Source: Azorinus chamasolen
Taxonomy: Eukaryota; Mollusca; Bivalvia; Cardiida; Solecurtidae
NCBI GenBank assembly: GCA_963576725.1
Contig: OY755238.1
Span: forward strand, 23,123,845 to 23,187,844
Length of the DNA: 64,000 nucleotides
Direction of reading: 5' to 3'
The position numbers and the translations under genes are program-made. Positions 42,501 to 54,737 of this stretch are shown here, in pieces (the stretch's first letter is position 1; the number at the start of each line of letters is the position of its first letter). The notes under the pieces were generated by a model. It was not told the origin of the DNA. It saw only the letters and a program-made list of their open reading frames with translations, and searched no databases.

Positions 42501-43380
42501 CTGTAGGGATGTTGCAATCTAGAGCACGTGACAAGTTATCATATAAATTGTCTAGTAAATCATTATTTGAGTTAGGGGGTCTATTAAATATTCCTAATAA
42601 AAATGTACACCCTTTAGTTTTTATTTCGACCCAAAGTAGTTCTAAATTGACTGATGTTAAATCTTCTCGAACTTGATAATGCATACTGTCTTTAATGCAT
42701 ATAGCTACTCCGCCACCAAAACGATTTTTATCCTTGCGTACTGGGCCTTGAAAACCTGGGAGTTCTAAATCTCTGTTTAAAATGGTGTCACTTAGATGCG
42801 TTTCAGATATACAAATAATATCGTTTTGTGTCAATTCAGATTCCACAATATCTAGTTTAGGGAATAAGCTGCATACATTATTATGTGCAATAGTTATATT
42901 TTTCCGCGGATAGTTTTTGTGAGGTCCTAGATTACTTTCAATTCCTTCAATTAAGAGTAACAGTTCTAAGGGAGGCATGTACATTGATTGAACATAAATG
43001 ATAAGAACGTGTAGATATGAAGGTAAGCGACCTGAGTGTGCATACAGCCGCATGTGTCAGGCAAAGTATTGCACAAGCATTTTACTTCAATTACGAGTAT
43101 CATAGACAGCAACAGTGACGGTGTACAATACGTACCGACACACAGGGCTGTTATATAAGAGCACCAAGAGATGACTGACAGAAGACATGACAATGATTGT
43201 AACGGTAAAAAACAAAAATGGGTTATAAACAAGTAGAAAGTAAAATATATATATGTACAAACTATGCCACATAAATTTGACATGTTTAAGAACAATTGCA
43301 TACAAGTATGCTTTCGTTCCATTAAGGTAGTCATACAATGCATGATATAATGGAGTGCGTCATTGTGCGTCTATTATATA
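39540..43380 (-). mobile_element. CR1/Jockey-type LINE, decayed
   Basis: Minus-strand non-LTR retrotransposon with endonuclease, RT and C-terminal domain in the expected order. The 5' limit is uncertain (about 43380) and the 3' limit about 39540. No target duplication was found. It stands alone, unlike the Naiad copies. Confidence 0.75.
39619..43053 (-). pseudogene. LINE ORF2: AP endonuclease + reverse transcriptase (broken)
   Basis: The N-terminus has GIESNLGP (2A-like relic, 42922-42945). The AP-type endonuclease follows: HNNVCSLFPK, CISETHLS, FGGGVAICIK, VVQGDFNINML, and SSHCVVSVDV near its end. The linker has NDKPFINNTIRHKMRQRNRA. The RT has MKPPGPDNISPRILK, WKRSHVTPIFKGKAD, NYRPISLTSVVCTLMEKIL, DVAKAFDRVWH, AGVP-stop-GSVLGPF, LFADDTLLF (catalytic pair) and HTHLGVTF, then a tail with CPNCADSLEDNHHFCVC (Cys/His cluster). 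Breaks are TAA at 41992-41994, an extra T in the T run near 41198, a frame change near 41105, TAG in VPQGS, TAA near 40497 and more after 40173. The enzyme would nick DNA and copy its own RNA. This copy is inactive. The motif order and the C-terminal Cys/His cluster suit the CR1/Jockey group; the clade needs a tree. Confidence 0.8.
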
Positions 43381-44740
43381 TCTGATAACAATATACCTTT
43401 AGAATAATTTCAGTTCGTTATGAATTCCAAATCGCACGAACTTTGAAAGTGTGGTAAGAGATCGACTTTAATTTGCCTCAATATTTATGTACATATGATA
43501 AGGTTAAGTGGGATAGGTGCAAATAGTGTTGACTCTAATCACACGGATCCAGAAGAATGCATGTCATCAGGGTCAACAGTGTAAGCTGTACCGACTTATA
43601 TAATAACAGCTATGATCCATAATAGGTGGGGCGTATGCTAGCTATGAATTATAATAGGTGGACGTATGCTAACTGTGGAGAGGCTAACAGAGTAGATCCC
43701 GATTAGACTAATCAATGGGAATATGAGTAATGAAGTTCAGCGCTGTTTGCACTGAGAGTATAAATATCAACTATTCACAAACGTTATATTCTGACATTCC
43801 ACCATGTTCGGAAATGACTGTTATATTTACATTAATGTTGGTAAAATCACCGTGGCGTAGTAAAATAGCAAGTATTTACAGTATCGTTTGTATCATTTGA
43901 AACATATACTGCAAAATCACGACGACTCGAACCCTTAAATAAACACACGCATTGTTATTGATCATCAGGGCAGTCGGCTGCTCAACGCAGGGCGAAAGTC
44001 ACGCAGAAAGCTCCTAGGCAAACGCCCCGCATGATCCGTACCCCGCATCAAGCAGCAACCTGTCAATGACGTTATCAATGATTCCTTTATAGGAGTTCGA
44101 GTCAACGCGGTTCAACTGTATACGCAAGTCCAATAGTATTTGCTAACATTTTACAGATATAATAACTATTAACTCGACAGCCCTCTTCAGAAACAATTGA
44201 TGAACTGTGCAAACAGCTTGGATCCAGATCGGGCTCCACAAAATGTGGGACTTGATCAAGGACCCAAGCTATCTGAGGTTCAGATTCTATCCAACAATAT
44301 TCACTGTAGAAGATAAATTATTCCAAATATTCTGCAGTCGGCAAATTACAGATGGTAATTTAGCAGATAAGAATTTCAAGTTAGAAGGGGTTAACAAAGA
44401 AATAAACAAGGCAACATACGTATGGCACACAAACTCGCGAATAGAGAGTCATTAGCCCAACTACCGCTGAATTTTCTATATGATTCTGCTTATGTAACAT
44501 AGAGACATGTGGTCTGTTCCTGAAAGAAAACTTATTTCCAAGTAAAAGAGTGGTTCTAATGGCAGATAATGCGGCCTATGACCAAGGAATTCTTACCGAT
44601 AATCGAGCTATCTGGTTCCAGACATTTAGCTCTTGCCCGTTTATTTCAGCATTCAAAAGGATAATGTCTGTCTGTCAACGAGACTGTTATACAGGTGTAC
44701 CGTTACCATAGTCATCTTGCACGAGCATATTGCATTTTAG
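43381..44740. other. No gene seen; decayed MITE near 43966-44122
   Basis: GGGCAGTCGGCTGCTCAACG and CGCATCAAGCAGCAACCTGT resemble the pogo-like MITE interior, without clear ends. 44200-44240 has a GCAAACAGCTTGGATCCAGA motif of the dispersed palindrome type. Confidence 0.35.
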
Positions 44741-44984
44741 CCCTTTCCCTCATCCAATCGCTCTTACTCGCCTATGCAAACACAGTAGAATCAGATCGGA
44801 CGTTTCCTGTAGGAACCGTCCTATCAGGTTGTGCTATGTTTCCTTATGGAAATATAATATATCTAACTATATAGTATACATGTACATCGAAACCAAAACA
44901 TGCTGTGGATGTATGCTATTATATAAAGACCCTTAGGAATCACGATGTTTAAAACTCTTTCATGAATACTTGACAGGGAAAGGG
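44741..44984. mobile_element. TTAA-class MITE with palindrome
   Basis: Ends CCCTTTCCCT and AGGGAAAGGG are inverted. Inside is a hairpin-like GTAGAATCAGATCGGACG...CGTCCTATCAGG. The edges TTAG/TTTG are imperfect TTAA. Confidence 0.45.
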
Positions 44985-45138
44985 TTTGACAGTACACTGT
45001 TTGTCGGTATAGTTCGATTTCGAGAGCTAAGCCTTGACTGCACTTTTCTATTTATAGAAGCTGCAACCATTCTAATTTATGGGTAAGTGGACAATGATTG
45101 TCACACGAGGCTCATAGTAATCGTGCAGAATTAGTATA

Positions 45139-45292
45139 TACAGTAAAACCCCGCTAATACGACCATCTAAAAGAGGTATAATTCTGGGTGCAAGATGCAG
45201 GTGGTAGCTTAATGCGGACAAAAGTAATGCAGAATGCTCCTAGACATCCATGTTTATTCATTAAGTGGTTGCATTAGAGGGGTTCTACTGTA
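45139..45292. mobile_element. pogo/Tigger-like MITE, 154 bp
   Basis: Ends TACAGTAAAACCCCGCTAAT and, reversed, TACAGTAGAACCCCTCTAAT. It is the same family as 28786-28988, internally shorter. Confidence 0.65.
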
Positions 45293-46049
45293 TATGCTTA
45301 TTACAGGTATATATAACATCGGATAACTCCGGAACAAATACATGGCTTGTAACACGTTTTACCTCCACGGTGGACTCGTCCTAAAGGTCACAGCTCACAG
45401 GTCAAAATCGAACTATAGTCAGCAATAGGAATTTACTGTATTTGTAAGGATATTACCTTTAGCATGAACATACAGTACGATATTCTCCCACGGATAGAAA
45501 TATTTGGATAGTGGAATATTGGCGGAAGGTATTTTAGAAGGTAAGGAAACAGAACTACCAAGGCAGCAAGCAAATCAGACCCTGATCAGACAACTCTTAT
45601 AGGAGCCGTCCGATTGGGGTCTATTCAGCTTACAAATGTGTGAAAACATGTTTGCACGAAGGAAAGGGCTAATGAATAAGCATAAGCGGGACAAACAAAC
45701 AGATAATATACGGTTATGAGGAACAATGAGAATACCGTTTTCCTCTTTAAGCAGACATCATTTATCACATTGTCTGAATAGTCGAATGTTGCAGCCGGAT
45801 TAGGTTATCAAAAGTACAGTATGGACACACAACATTTCAAGCTGCAGACCCAGATCAGAGGTCCCTGAATGAGTTATCTGGTCAGGATCCACACCATTAT
45901 TATTCCATGCAAGGGATATAGAAAATACAAAAGTGAAACAAGCCACTGTTCTATATCAAGTACTCAGTAGGGGATAAGTGTCACATGAGTGTGGCTACCC
46001 GGACTCCCGAGTGGTTGGAGCATTCCAGGCCTGATGCTGGTCGTTGGAC
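45293..46049. other. No gene seen; two dispersed palindromes
   Basis: 45570-45625 (CAGACCCTGATCAGAC...GGGGTCTATT) and 45840-45895 (CAGACCCAGATCAGAGG...GGATCC) are copies of the GCAGACC/GGTCTGC hairpin motif. A CCGGACTCCCGAGTGGTTGG stretch near 46000 looks slightly tRNA-like. Confidence 0.35.
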
Positions 46050-46805
46050 GTACAGGCAGTTATTTTATCTTTGTGGTCCTTAATGAATATTTTACCGTCA
46101 TATGCCCAAGTGTCCTTTATAATTTTACTCCGTTTGAGCTGCCTCGCTTTGTAGGCTAGCTGCGAGCGTTTCTTTGTGAGATACTCACTTTACAAAATGA
46201 AGCGTACCATAATCTGCATTGTATGTCTTTAGGACACGCCTAGCTTTGATCAGCTTCTGTTTGGACCTATACGACACAAAACAGTTGGGTTTCTTCTCCG
46301 GGTCTTTCTTCCCTACCCTGTGACTCCGGTCGATTTCCTCTCGTCTCAATTCAATGTCCAGTGTGTTCCTGGCGAAGTCCATCACCAAATCGTCCGTATT
46401 TTCGTCCTCATTCTCACTAATCCCTGAGACGCGAATATTCTGTCGATCGACGTGTGTACTGTTCCAACTTGTCGTTCTTTTGAGCGAGTTCATTACACAA
46501 ATCGCCCGAGTTTTTCAGCTTGTCCTGTAGTTCCGTGACAGTGGCTTTCAGGGGTTCCAGGATCTGTTGGACTTGCTGATCTAATGTCGGCAGTAAAAGT
46601 TCATACAGCTTAGCTTCTCAGGAATGTTGAAAAGCGAAGTCAGAAATCGATCCATAGTACCTGGGTCGCTGAGTGTTCCCGGAAATGAATCAATGAAGAC
46701 TTCGGGATCTTCATCAGCATCAACGCTTGATGCGCTGGGTCTCTTGGACTGGCCCTGAGTACCAGTGCTCGATTTCCGACCTGTCTGAGATTTGTCTGAA
46801 CCCAC
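46050..46805 (-). pseudogene. L1-type ORF1 protein remnant (coiled coil + RRM)
   Basis: It starts MGSDKSQTGRKSS, then a Ser/Asp-rich part and a coiled-coil stretch (LDQQVQQILEPLKATV, LQDKLKNS). The signature QYTRR-QNIRVSGI junction follows, then RSHRVGKKDPEKKPNCFVSY, KARRVLKT and the C-terminal LAYKARQLKRSKIIKDTW. This order (coiled coil, RRM, C-terminal domain) is that of L1/Tx1-type ORF1p, an RNA-binding chaperone of the retrotransposition particle. Breaks are a frame change near 46620, a 4-bp TCGA duplication in the QYTRR/QNIR junction near 46443 and a frame change near 46185. No ORF2 follows. Confidence 0.7.
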
Positions 46806-47370
46806 GCATCATTGCCGATGTCCAATCTAATAATATAAGGAAGAAGGAACAGTTAACAAACGTTAGCAGACGTAAACAAACACACACAGACGTAAACAAA
46901 ACGGCCCTTCGCTTGCTTTGTCACAAAAAAGTTGGCAGAACACTTTGTCACGCTTTGCTATATATCACGTAATTGTCCAATAAAGAGCAACTGTATCAAT
47001 GGAATGTATATCTTTACGAAGGTATGCAGGTATGTTGGTCGTATCACTGTCCACGCAAATCTGGCGCCACTTTTCCGGACAAAGATATTTTAGAAAACTG
47101 ATGATCTTACCACCAATTACGAAACATATTCAGTTCTTTCCTTATGCAAATAATCCATAAATACACTTTGATTGATGACCTTGACCTTTCCAACGGTATG
47201 TTTGTTGCGTAATAGTCCATAATTGGTCATCGGGATGTTAGTAATTAGACCACTTGGTCTTAACCCTTTACCCCATATTTTTATATAAGAAAGAATAATG
47301 CAAGGAAATTCATTTCTTTATGAAGTAAGCGGTGTTTAAGAGTAATAATTGCTGTATAGTTCACTGTTTC
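46806..47370. other. No gene seen
   Basis: Unassigned. A CTTAACCCTTTACCCC motif near 47262 may be one end of a TTAA-class MITE. Confidence 0.3.
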
Positions 47371-47622
47371 TAGAGTGGGGATGGAATAAGTGTGAGCTTG
47401 GGCGCCCTTAAACCGGTTAACCCCCCCCCCTCAGTACATTTGTTCCTGACCGTTTCAAGGCGGTACTTCAACGTTCGACCTATTGTTTGTTTGTTATGTC
47501 CGTGCGTCTCGTTGTGTCTTTTATGTACATGTACATTTGCTGTTTGTCGTTGTGGTGTTGTTTGGGCGGTTGTGTGTTTTGTATGCGGTGGTTCCTGCAT
47601 GACTCATACATGTACTTTTGAA
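47371..47622 (+). mobile_element. Naiad-X 3' UTR fragment
   Basis: GGGGATGGAATAAGTGTGAG, AAACCGGTTAACCCCC, CCTGACCGTTTCAAGGCGG, and the X end TTCCTGCATGACTCATACAT. Solo 5'-truncated insertion of about 250 bp. Confidence 0.7.
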
Positions 47623-47761
47623 ATCCGTCCAGTACAATTACACCTGACTACGACCATGCTGGTCTTAAAACACTATAGATTTATATTTAGATCTACGTAA
47701 TGGCGCATTGATTTTCCTGTTGTCTGTTTTGTTTTCTGTATGCATTTGTTTATGATAATTA

Positions 47762-47872
47762 AACTTCTATCTTCCCCCTATTGTTTATTTTTGTGCCTCG
47801 CGTTTTATCTTTAAATAGACATGTAGATTTGATGTTCATTTTTGTTATAGTTCTATTCGGACGGCTGCGGTT
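47762..47872 (+). mobile_element. Naiad-X 3' UTR scrap
   Basis: ACTTCTATCTTCCCCCTATT, CGTTTTATCTTTAAATAGAC and ATTCGGACGGCTG correspond to the middle of the X tail. Confidence 0.45.
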
Positions 47873-50207
47873 GTAGGCCTCTCCCTGATAAATAATATTG
47901 ACACCATGAATACTATTAAATGATATTTTATAATTGTATATTCACACCGGATGTTTGGTCATGGTAGAATTAGGAGCCGTCTAATATGGATCTACTCTGT
48001 TTACAAGGAAGTCAAAACACCCATCTATAAGAATACGGATTAATACTGACGGACTTTAAATCATCAAGCTGTAAAATATGTCGTTTAGGGAACGATTCAT
48101 ACAAATAAACACAGATATTAGTTTTAACTGTACTAAACTAATATTATATAGAAAACAATAGCTGGTAATGTATGGTCGCTGGACAAGTACATAAATTGTA
48201 GTTAGAAAATTAATTAATCACTGTTTCTTATGCACGATTTGTCAATAAATCGTGTTTATGTCTATTGTTTTAAGGTTTCAGATATGCTACTGCACCAAGT
48301 CATCTATATCAGCCAGCTCCTGTTTGCATATGGAATAACTATTTATCTAATTCACAGTATCCGCCATGGTCAAACTTTTCTGTGTCCATGTGCCTTTAAA
48401 AGTATTATTATTTCTGGTATCATAATTTCATAAATGGATATTCATGGTGTAAATAGTTAAACAATAGTGAGTTACACAGGGAAGTTTACATGTGTTTTCA
48501 TTCATAGTTTTTATCAAGCTACGGTGTACTGGATACATGTAAAAATTAAACGTATGACAATCAACGGCGAGCATATTGAACAAGGCTCTTTAAAAAAGAA
48601 AGGATACGTGTGATTCCTACTGCTATGGATTTAAGGACTATAAAGGAAAGTGTCGTATATAAACTTACAGTGTACTCTAAAGTCGCGTCAATACGACCAA
48701 TAAAACGAAGTCTAATTCTAGATGTTTAATACATGTAGTAACTTGATACAGGACAAGGGTTATACAAACAATTCCTATATGTATGTTATTTTCGTCCGCA
48801 ATATGCAACGATTTCCTTTTCCAGACTCCTTTGTTAATAGCTTATATGGCCATATAAGCGGGACGTTACAGTACTTATATTACGTTATCGAGATTTGGGT
48901 TGGCAAATTCGGTAAGCTAGGGATAATTTGATTGTGTTTTGAATTTCATAATCATACACACTTTGGATATGATCGAAATCAAGCAAATTAACGTTTATGT
49001 AATGTATTTAGTGAGGCAATGGACCATAAAGCAATAAGATGAATCACTTTAATATTTATATAACCAAAGGCTATGCATGGAGTATTTATGCATACTCTGA
49101 TCCGTTGGGTTTTCTTTCATCGTTAAACGCATTTAAAATGAATTTAGGACTTGAAACCACAACACTTAAACCCTGAGTGTATTCTAAACAGTTCTACCCC
49201 GCTAATGATGTAGTGAACTGTCCTGAAATATAATACTATATCATTAGCATGCGGGGGATGTTGGTAAATTCAAGTCTGATTCCTGTAAACGCTTTGCCTC
49301 AGGAACATTTTGTAAGAAATATTGACGCACTATCAAAAATGATATAATTGCCGAAGGGATATCTAACTATGACAAAAAACTATTGACCCATTTCGATATT
49401 TTTTCTAAGACACACATATCAGACGATGGTCAGATCTATATAATTTTATAAGCATTTTACTCCATGAATATTTATGAAACATATAATAACACCATGAATA
49501 TTAATTAGATCGGTTATCATTATATCACATGGGCACAGAACGTTTTCACTATTGCAGAAACTGTAGAACCATATCTTTATTATATCATAAGCGAACAGAG
49601 CAGACCTTATCGGAGCCGTCTGATTTTGGTCTACTCTGTTTGAAAAGCGTATTTATGGAGTCCAGGGTTAACTAACTGCTCGCCTTAGGGAGTTTTTGTA
49701 TATTTCTGTTATATGCATCAAACAAATTAGACTAATTATATGCAAATTATAGTATAAACATATTTTATTTCATATATCATTTCACGAAAAACGGGTCGGG
49801 CCACAAGTTGGACCAATATTCACATACAACATGCTGCAGTAAATGTATCACATGAAACGGACACATACACAAATGATATTTTATGATGGCAGAAACTGTG
49901 GAAATATAGTTCTTATTCTCACATTAAAGAATATAGTTCTTATTCTCACATTAAATCAGTAAACTTAGTAGATCATGATCAGACGCCTCCGTCTGTGCAG
50001 GGTCTACTTTGCAATTTATAACAACGCCCCTTGAGTCATCTCGTACATTGATTCCAAACAAATACGAAATATTAAAGACATTTACAGTTATATTCCGTAA
50101 ATATCGACGGGAATAATGTATATAATAAGAAAGTTGTTCCTTATATAGCAACTTAATGATAATGATAACGTCCCTGCATGGTTGATAACAATATAATTAA
50201 ATATTAC
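47873..50207. other. No gene seen; scattered palindromic motifs
   Basis: GAGCCGTCTAATATGGATCTACTCTGTTT near 47980, AACAGAGCAGACC...GGTCTACTCTG near 49597-49648 and TAGATCATGATCAGACG...GGGTCTACT near 49968-50012 belong to the dispersed hairpin family. Nothing coding. Confidence 0.4.
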
Positions 50208-50217
50208 TTGTAAGGAA

Positions 50218-50269
50218 GTGGTTGCGTCTTGCATGTGGCTTTGCCTGCTTGACTTTACTACTTTTCCAT
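50218..50269 (+). mobile_element. 52-bp Naiad-Y 3' terminus with 10-bp target duplication
   Basis: The insert is GTGGTTGCGTCTTGCATGTG to CTACTTTTCCAT, the last bases of the Y 3' UTR. It is flanked by TTGTAAGGAA at 50208-50217 and at 50270-50279. The flanks identify a genuine insertion, truncated to the final 52 bases. Confidence 0.75.
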
Positions 50270-50984
50270 TTGTAAGGAAAGGCAATTCCAATTATATCAG
50301 ACATATTGCGGATTCCACATCTTGCATAAGCAATAAGCAATGGTATTTTTGCTGAAGGTGTCTCTTTGGTCTTACTACTGTTTTATGGTAATCCGTTATT
50401 TTTACATTCCAATGGCAGTATCTGGTGAAGATCCGATTAGCACACACTTAAGCGCCTTCTTCGAACGGAGACATACCACATTCGTTTAACCCGTTCATAT
50501 AATAATGCTTGGTATTATTAAATGAGTGCCACAAACACTGACCGGTTTCTCTGGTGTCAGGCTATAATGTGACTGGGGGACTGTTTGTGAAAATATTTCA
50601 TGTGCCAACGACATGCGACTATAGTACGACTATATATATTACAAATCGGTTCAATAATGTGAACCCCAGAGTTCACATAAAACTGCAAAAGGAAGCGACC
50701 ATAAACACGCGCCTTTCTCTTTTGCAACACAATTAATAATCCTGAGTATTGGCTCTACATTAGGACTATACATGTAAGGATTTGTTTGCTAATGTGGGTT
50801 TAGCTGTATAATGGTTAAGCTGTATCTGCATTAAGCATTAAAACCTGTCTGACTTAAGCATTGAGACTAAGTATCATTAAACCTGAAGACGTATCTGCAT
50901 TAAGCATTAAGTCCCATGTACATTACGAATTACGACGTAGTTGCATCAACGCTTGTCTGCATTTAGCATTATGACGTTCGAAAG
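50270..50984. other. No gene seen
   Basis: 50790-50920 repeats GCATTAAGCATTAA-type motifs three or four times. No coding signal. Confidence 0.35.
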
Positions 50985-51750
50985 TGGGAAATATTTCGAA
51001 ATACCTTTTCAAAATATTCAGCGCCGTTATGGTCTGTTCATCAGCAATGTATGTTTTGAAATTTAAGTATTTCACATCCGGATGTTTACGGTTATGTCGT
51101 TTACAAACTTTACACAAATGTTGCACTCTTTTAAAGTTGGGCATTATGCTTCCCCTTTTGTTTGTGCGACGACGGGAAAGATATAATACTCTACTGTGGC
51201 ATCCTCTTAATCCACTTGCAGAAGGATGAAGCATGTTGAATTTTGCTATTTCTGTCGTAGCCCAAATGACTTGTACACAATCGATTAGGCCTCTGACTGA
51301 TAATCGAGTACATGTTTTCGATGTCACGTTTGTTCTTTACAATATCTTTAGATATTAGGTATATCTTTAGAAAACCTTGGATTTATATTGAATTCATGAC
51401 GTCATTTGTTTATTGTGTCATTTTATTGTAATATTATTTAGTCGTGACATCATTACTCATGTTGTGGATTTGCCAGGAGAGGGGGTCTAAAACTTTGAAA
51501 TCCGGGAAGTTTACTTCACAGTTTGACTTGTGCAAAGCGGGGATAAGCGTGAGGTTTGGTACCCACACACCTGAGTTAACCCACGCTGGCCTTGTTCGGC
51601 TAGTGACCGTTCCAAGGCCGTACTCCTGCCTTCACCCTATGGTCGACTTTGATATTTTTCATAGATACATGTTTAATGTGTTATGTCTTATTGCGCGTTT
51701 TGTCACGTTACGTCTGGTAATTGTGATGTTTCATGGTTGATGATGTCTGA
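50985..51750 (+). mobile_element. Diverged Naiad-Z-related copy
   Basis: RT tail scraps (TTCATCAGCAATG..., AAGTATTTCACATCCGGATG, ATGTCGTTTACAAACTTTAC), a C-terminal GHYASPFVCATTGK-like stretch, an ATAATACTCTACTGTGG stop/SECIS relic near 51187 (quartet lost) and a Z-like 3' UTR (GCGTGAGGTTTGGTACCC, GACCGTTCCAAGGCCGTACT). It is older than the other Z copies. Confidence 0.55.
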
Positions 51751-51764
51751 TACCATGTATTTTT

Positions 51765-53540
51765 ATACACCCACCTAATAAAGGTAGTCGTATATTGGCG
51801 TGGCCCTGTCCGTCCGTCCGTCCGTCCGTTCGTTCGTTCGTTCGTCCGTCAACATTTTGTTTGTCCGCAGTTTTCTCGGAAAACTGTTTGACAGATATTA
51901 ATGAAACTTCACCAAATGTTTAATGTATCAAGATCTGAAGCTGAGTTGATTCTGAGGTTCATTAGATTTTTCGTTTCAGAGTTATGGCCCTTGTCCTTAA
52001 AAAATGCAAAAAGTTGGTCCGCTGTTTTCTGGGAAAACTATATGAGAGATATTAATGAAACTTCACACAAATGTTTATTGCATCAAGATCTGAAACTGAG
52101 TCGATTCTGAGGTTCATTTGATTTGTCGTTTCGGAGGTATGGCCCTTTTACTTAAAAAATAATTTAAATACATGCAAATAGTTTGTCCGCTGTTTTCTGG
52201 GAAAACTTATTTGAGAGATATTAATGAAACTTCACACAAATGTTTAATGCATCAAGATCTGAAGCTGAGTTGATTCTGAGGATCATTTGATTTTTCGTTT
52301 CAGAGTTATGGCCCTTGTCCTTAAAAAATAGTGCAAATACATGCAAATAGTTTGTCCGCTGTTTTCTGGGAAACCTATTCGAGAGATATTAATGAAACTT
52401 CACACAAATATTTAATGCATCAAGATCTGAAGCTGAGTCGATTCTGAGGTTCATTTGATTTGTCGTTTCGGAGGTATGGCCCTTTTACTTAAAAAATAAT
52501 TTAAATACATGCAAATAGTTTGTCCGCTGTTTTCTGGGAAAACTTATTTGAGAGATATTAATGAAACTTCACACAAATGTTTAATGCATCAAGATCTGAA
52601 GCTGAGTTGATTCTGAGGATCATTTGATTTTTTGTTTCAGAGTTATGGCCCTTTACCTTAAAAAATAATGCAACTACATGCAAATAGTTTGTCCGCTGTT
52701 TTCTGAAAAACTATTTAAGAGATATTAATGAAACTTCACTCAAATGTTTAGTGCATCAAGATCTGAAGCTGAGTCGATTCTGAGGTTTATTTGAATTTTC
52801 GTTTCAGAGTTATGGCCCTTTTACTTAAAAAATAATGCAAATATATGCATATAATTTGTCCGCTGTTTCCTGGGAATACTGTTTGACAGATATTAATGAA
52901 ACGTCACACACATGTTTAATGCATCAAGACCCGAAGCTAAGTCAATTCTGAGGTACATTTGATTTGTCGTTTCGGAGTTATGGCCCTTGCACTTAAAAGA
53001 AATAATGCAAATCTATGCAAATATATATGAGGATGGCCATAACTTTTTCATTTGAAATGATATTTACTTCAATTTTTTTATTTGATTAAACCTTAATATG
53101 AATTTCCACATATATTGCGGGGTGTTTGGTAAGTCATTTTATTCTAAAGTTATGGTCCTTGAACTTTGTGTGTTCGTTGCTTTGTTTGTCGGTCAGCTTT
53201 TAGTTTGTCTCTTGTTTTCTGGGAAAACTATTAAAATGATATAAATGAAACTTAACAGAAATGTTTTAAGCAACACAATCTGAAGCTCAGTTTATTTTGA
53301 GGTTCATTCAGTTTTTTTACAGAGTTATGGCAGTTGCACTTTTCAAAAATCTGCAAATATGAGGATTAGCTGTAAGTTTTTTATTTAATAAGTTATTCAC
53401 TTCAATGTTTTTAGAAATAGTATCACCTTAATATGGAAATCAAGATCTGAAGCACAGATTAGAAAATGTCAACACTTATAAGACATGTTGAATCAGAGAA
53501 AGTTTTCAAGTGGGCGTATTATGTACCGTATGCGGTACTC
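51765..53540 (+). repeat. 168-bp tandem array
   Basis: Seven or more units anchored on TTTGTCCGCTGTTTTCTGGG with a spacing of 167-169 bp between 52021 and 52862, then diverged units to about 53490. It opens with TATACACCCACCTAATAAAGGTAG-type and CCGTCCGTCCGT/TTCGTTCG simple sequence and closes with GTGGGCGTATTATGTACCG. A non-coding mollusc-type repeat. Confidence 0.85.
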
Positions 53541-53592
53541 TTGTTGTGTCTGGCATTCCTTGTATAACTGTTTTCCCACTTTTATATCAATA

Positions 53593-53751
53593 TACAGTAG
53601 AATATGTCCTAAGCGGCTATTAATGTATTGAACATATGAGTCTTTAAATGCCGGTGGTTGGCAATAGAAACGTTCTGCATCATTTTTACCTGTAATAAGC
53701 TACCACCTACTTTACCTTTTCAGTAGGCCGCTTAAGACGGGTTTTACTTTA
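53593..53751. mobile_element. pogo-like MITE, diverged
   Basis: Ends TACAGTAGAATATGTCCTAA and, reversed, TAAAGTAAAACCCGTCTTAA. The interior has AAACGTTCTGCATCATTTTTACC. Confidence 0.5.
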
Positions 53752-54737
53752 CCTCTTCTAACATTGTTTAGGAGTTAGTGTCTGTATTTCAGCATTATTA
53801 TTCTGGTGGTCTCGTTTCATTATCATTATTAGTCGAAATAAAGCGGTCAAATTGACTCCATTTAGGGAAACCTAAATTATATGGTATACGTGTATGTATA
53901 ATGCGTAATTAATGTATGTACAATAGTAACAATGGTATATTCAAAGAACATCAATATTTCAACATGTTTATCATATAACAATTTAACTAGTGTTTATGTA
54001 ACAGCAGATACTGTTCTGGGCAGCTTAACATATATAGAAAATTAACTTTTATTCAAAGCTAGCATAACGATATAACAATAGGAGTATTTAATACTCGAAA
54101 CAATTTATATATTCCGACTCCTGCAAAATCAAACCCCACTAGCTGCCTTAAAGTAACGTTTATCTCCTTTGCAAACAGATTCTTACTACGTAATTCGACC
54201 TTTCAACTGGGTTAATATTATTTTCAAACATCCTTCCGGAAGCTATCCAGGCCAACTACGCATTGTATCTGATGTTGCATAAAATATATGTTTTGTTAAC
54301 AACTACGTATCAAACTACTGACATAAGCAAAATCCCATAAAAGTACCAAACTTCAAAATGTATGTATTTAATGGGTAATAAATATATCCATGGCATTTTA
54401 CTGGATTTAATGTAACGTATATTACAATAGAAGTGGCAGTAATCGAACTGTATATGGCACCGATCTCAACTGTATTTGACATTTTACCCAGCATTGCGTT
54501 TTATATATTGCATTTAGTGTAAATAAACGTTTTTAAAATTTCCTTTCATTTATTGATTATTTGAGCATAGCTAAATATTGCGCTGACAAATACGGTCATC
54601 TGCATAAGTTGTCTGCTCATTTTGTTTTTACTTCTATTCTATTTCGTTTCAAAACACAAATCTTAGCATCAAACAGTTTGGATCCCGATGAAAGTTCATT
54701 TTATTTAATGATTCATTTTATTATTGTGGACATATGG
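53752..54737. other. No gene seen
   Basis: Unassigned AT-rich sequence. AAACAGTTTGGATCCCGATG near 54672 is a dispersed-palindrome half just before the Naiad copy. Confidence 0.35.

Noticed and set aside
45990..46060. tRNA-Leu/Ser-like stretch with GACTCCCGAGTGGTTGGAGC
   Set aside because: Only a partial similarity; no box B at the required distance.
51901..52110. Open frame in the 168-bp array
   Set aside because: Lies across repeat units, not maintained between units and without motif.
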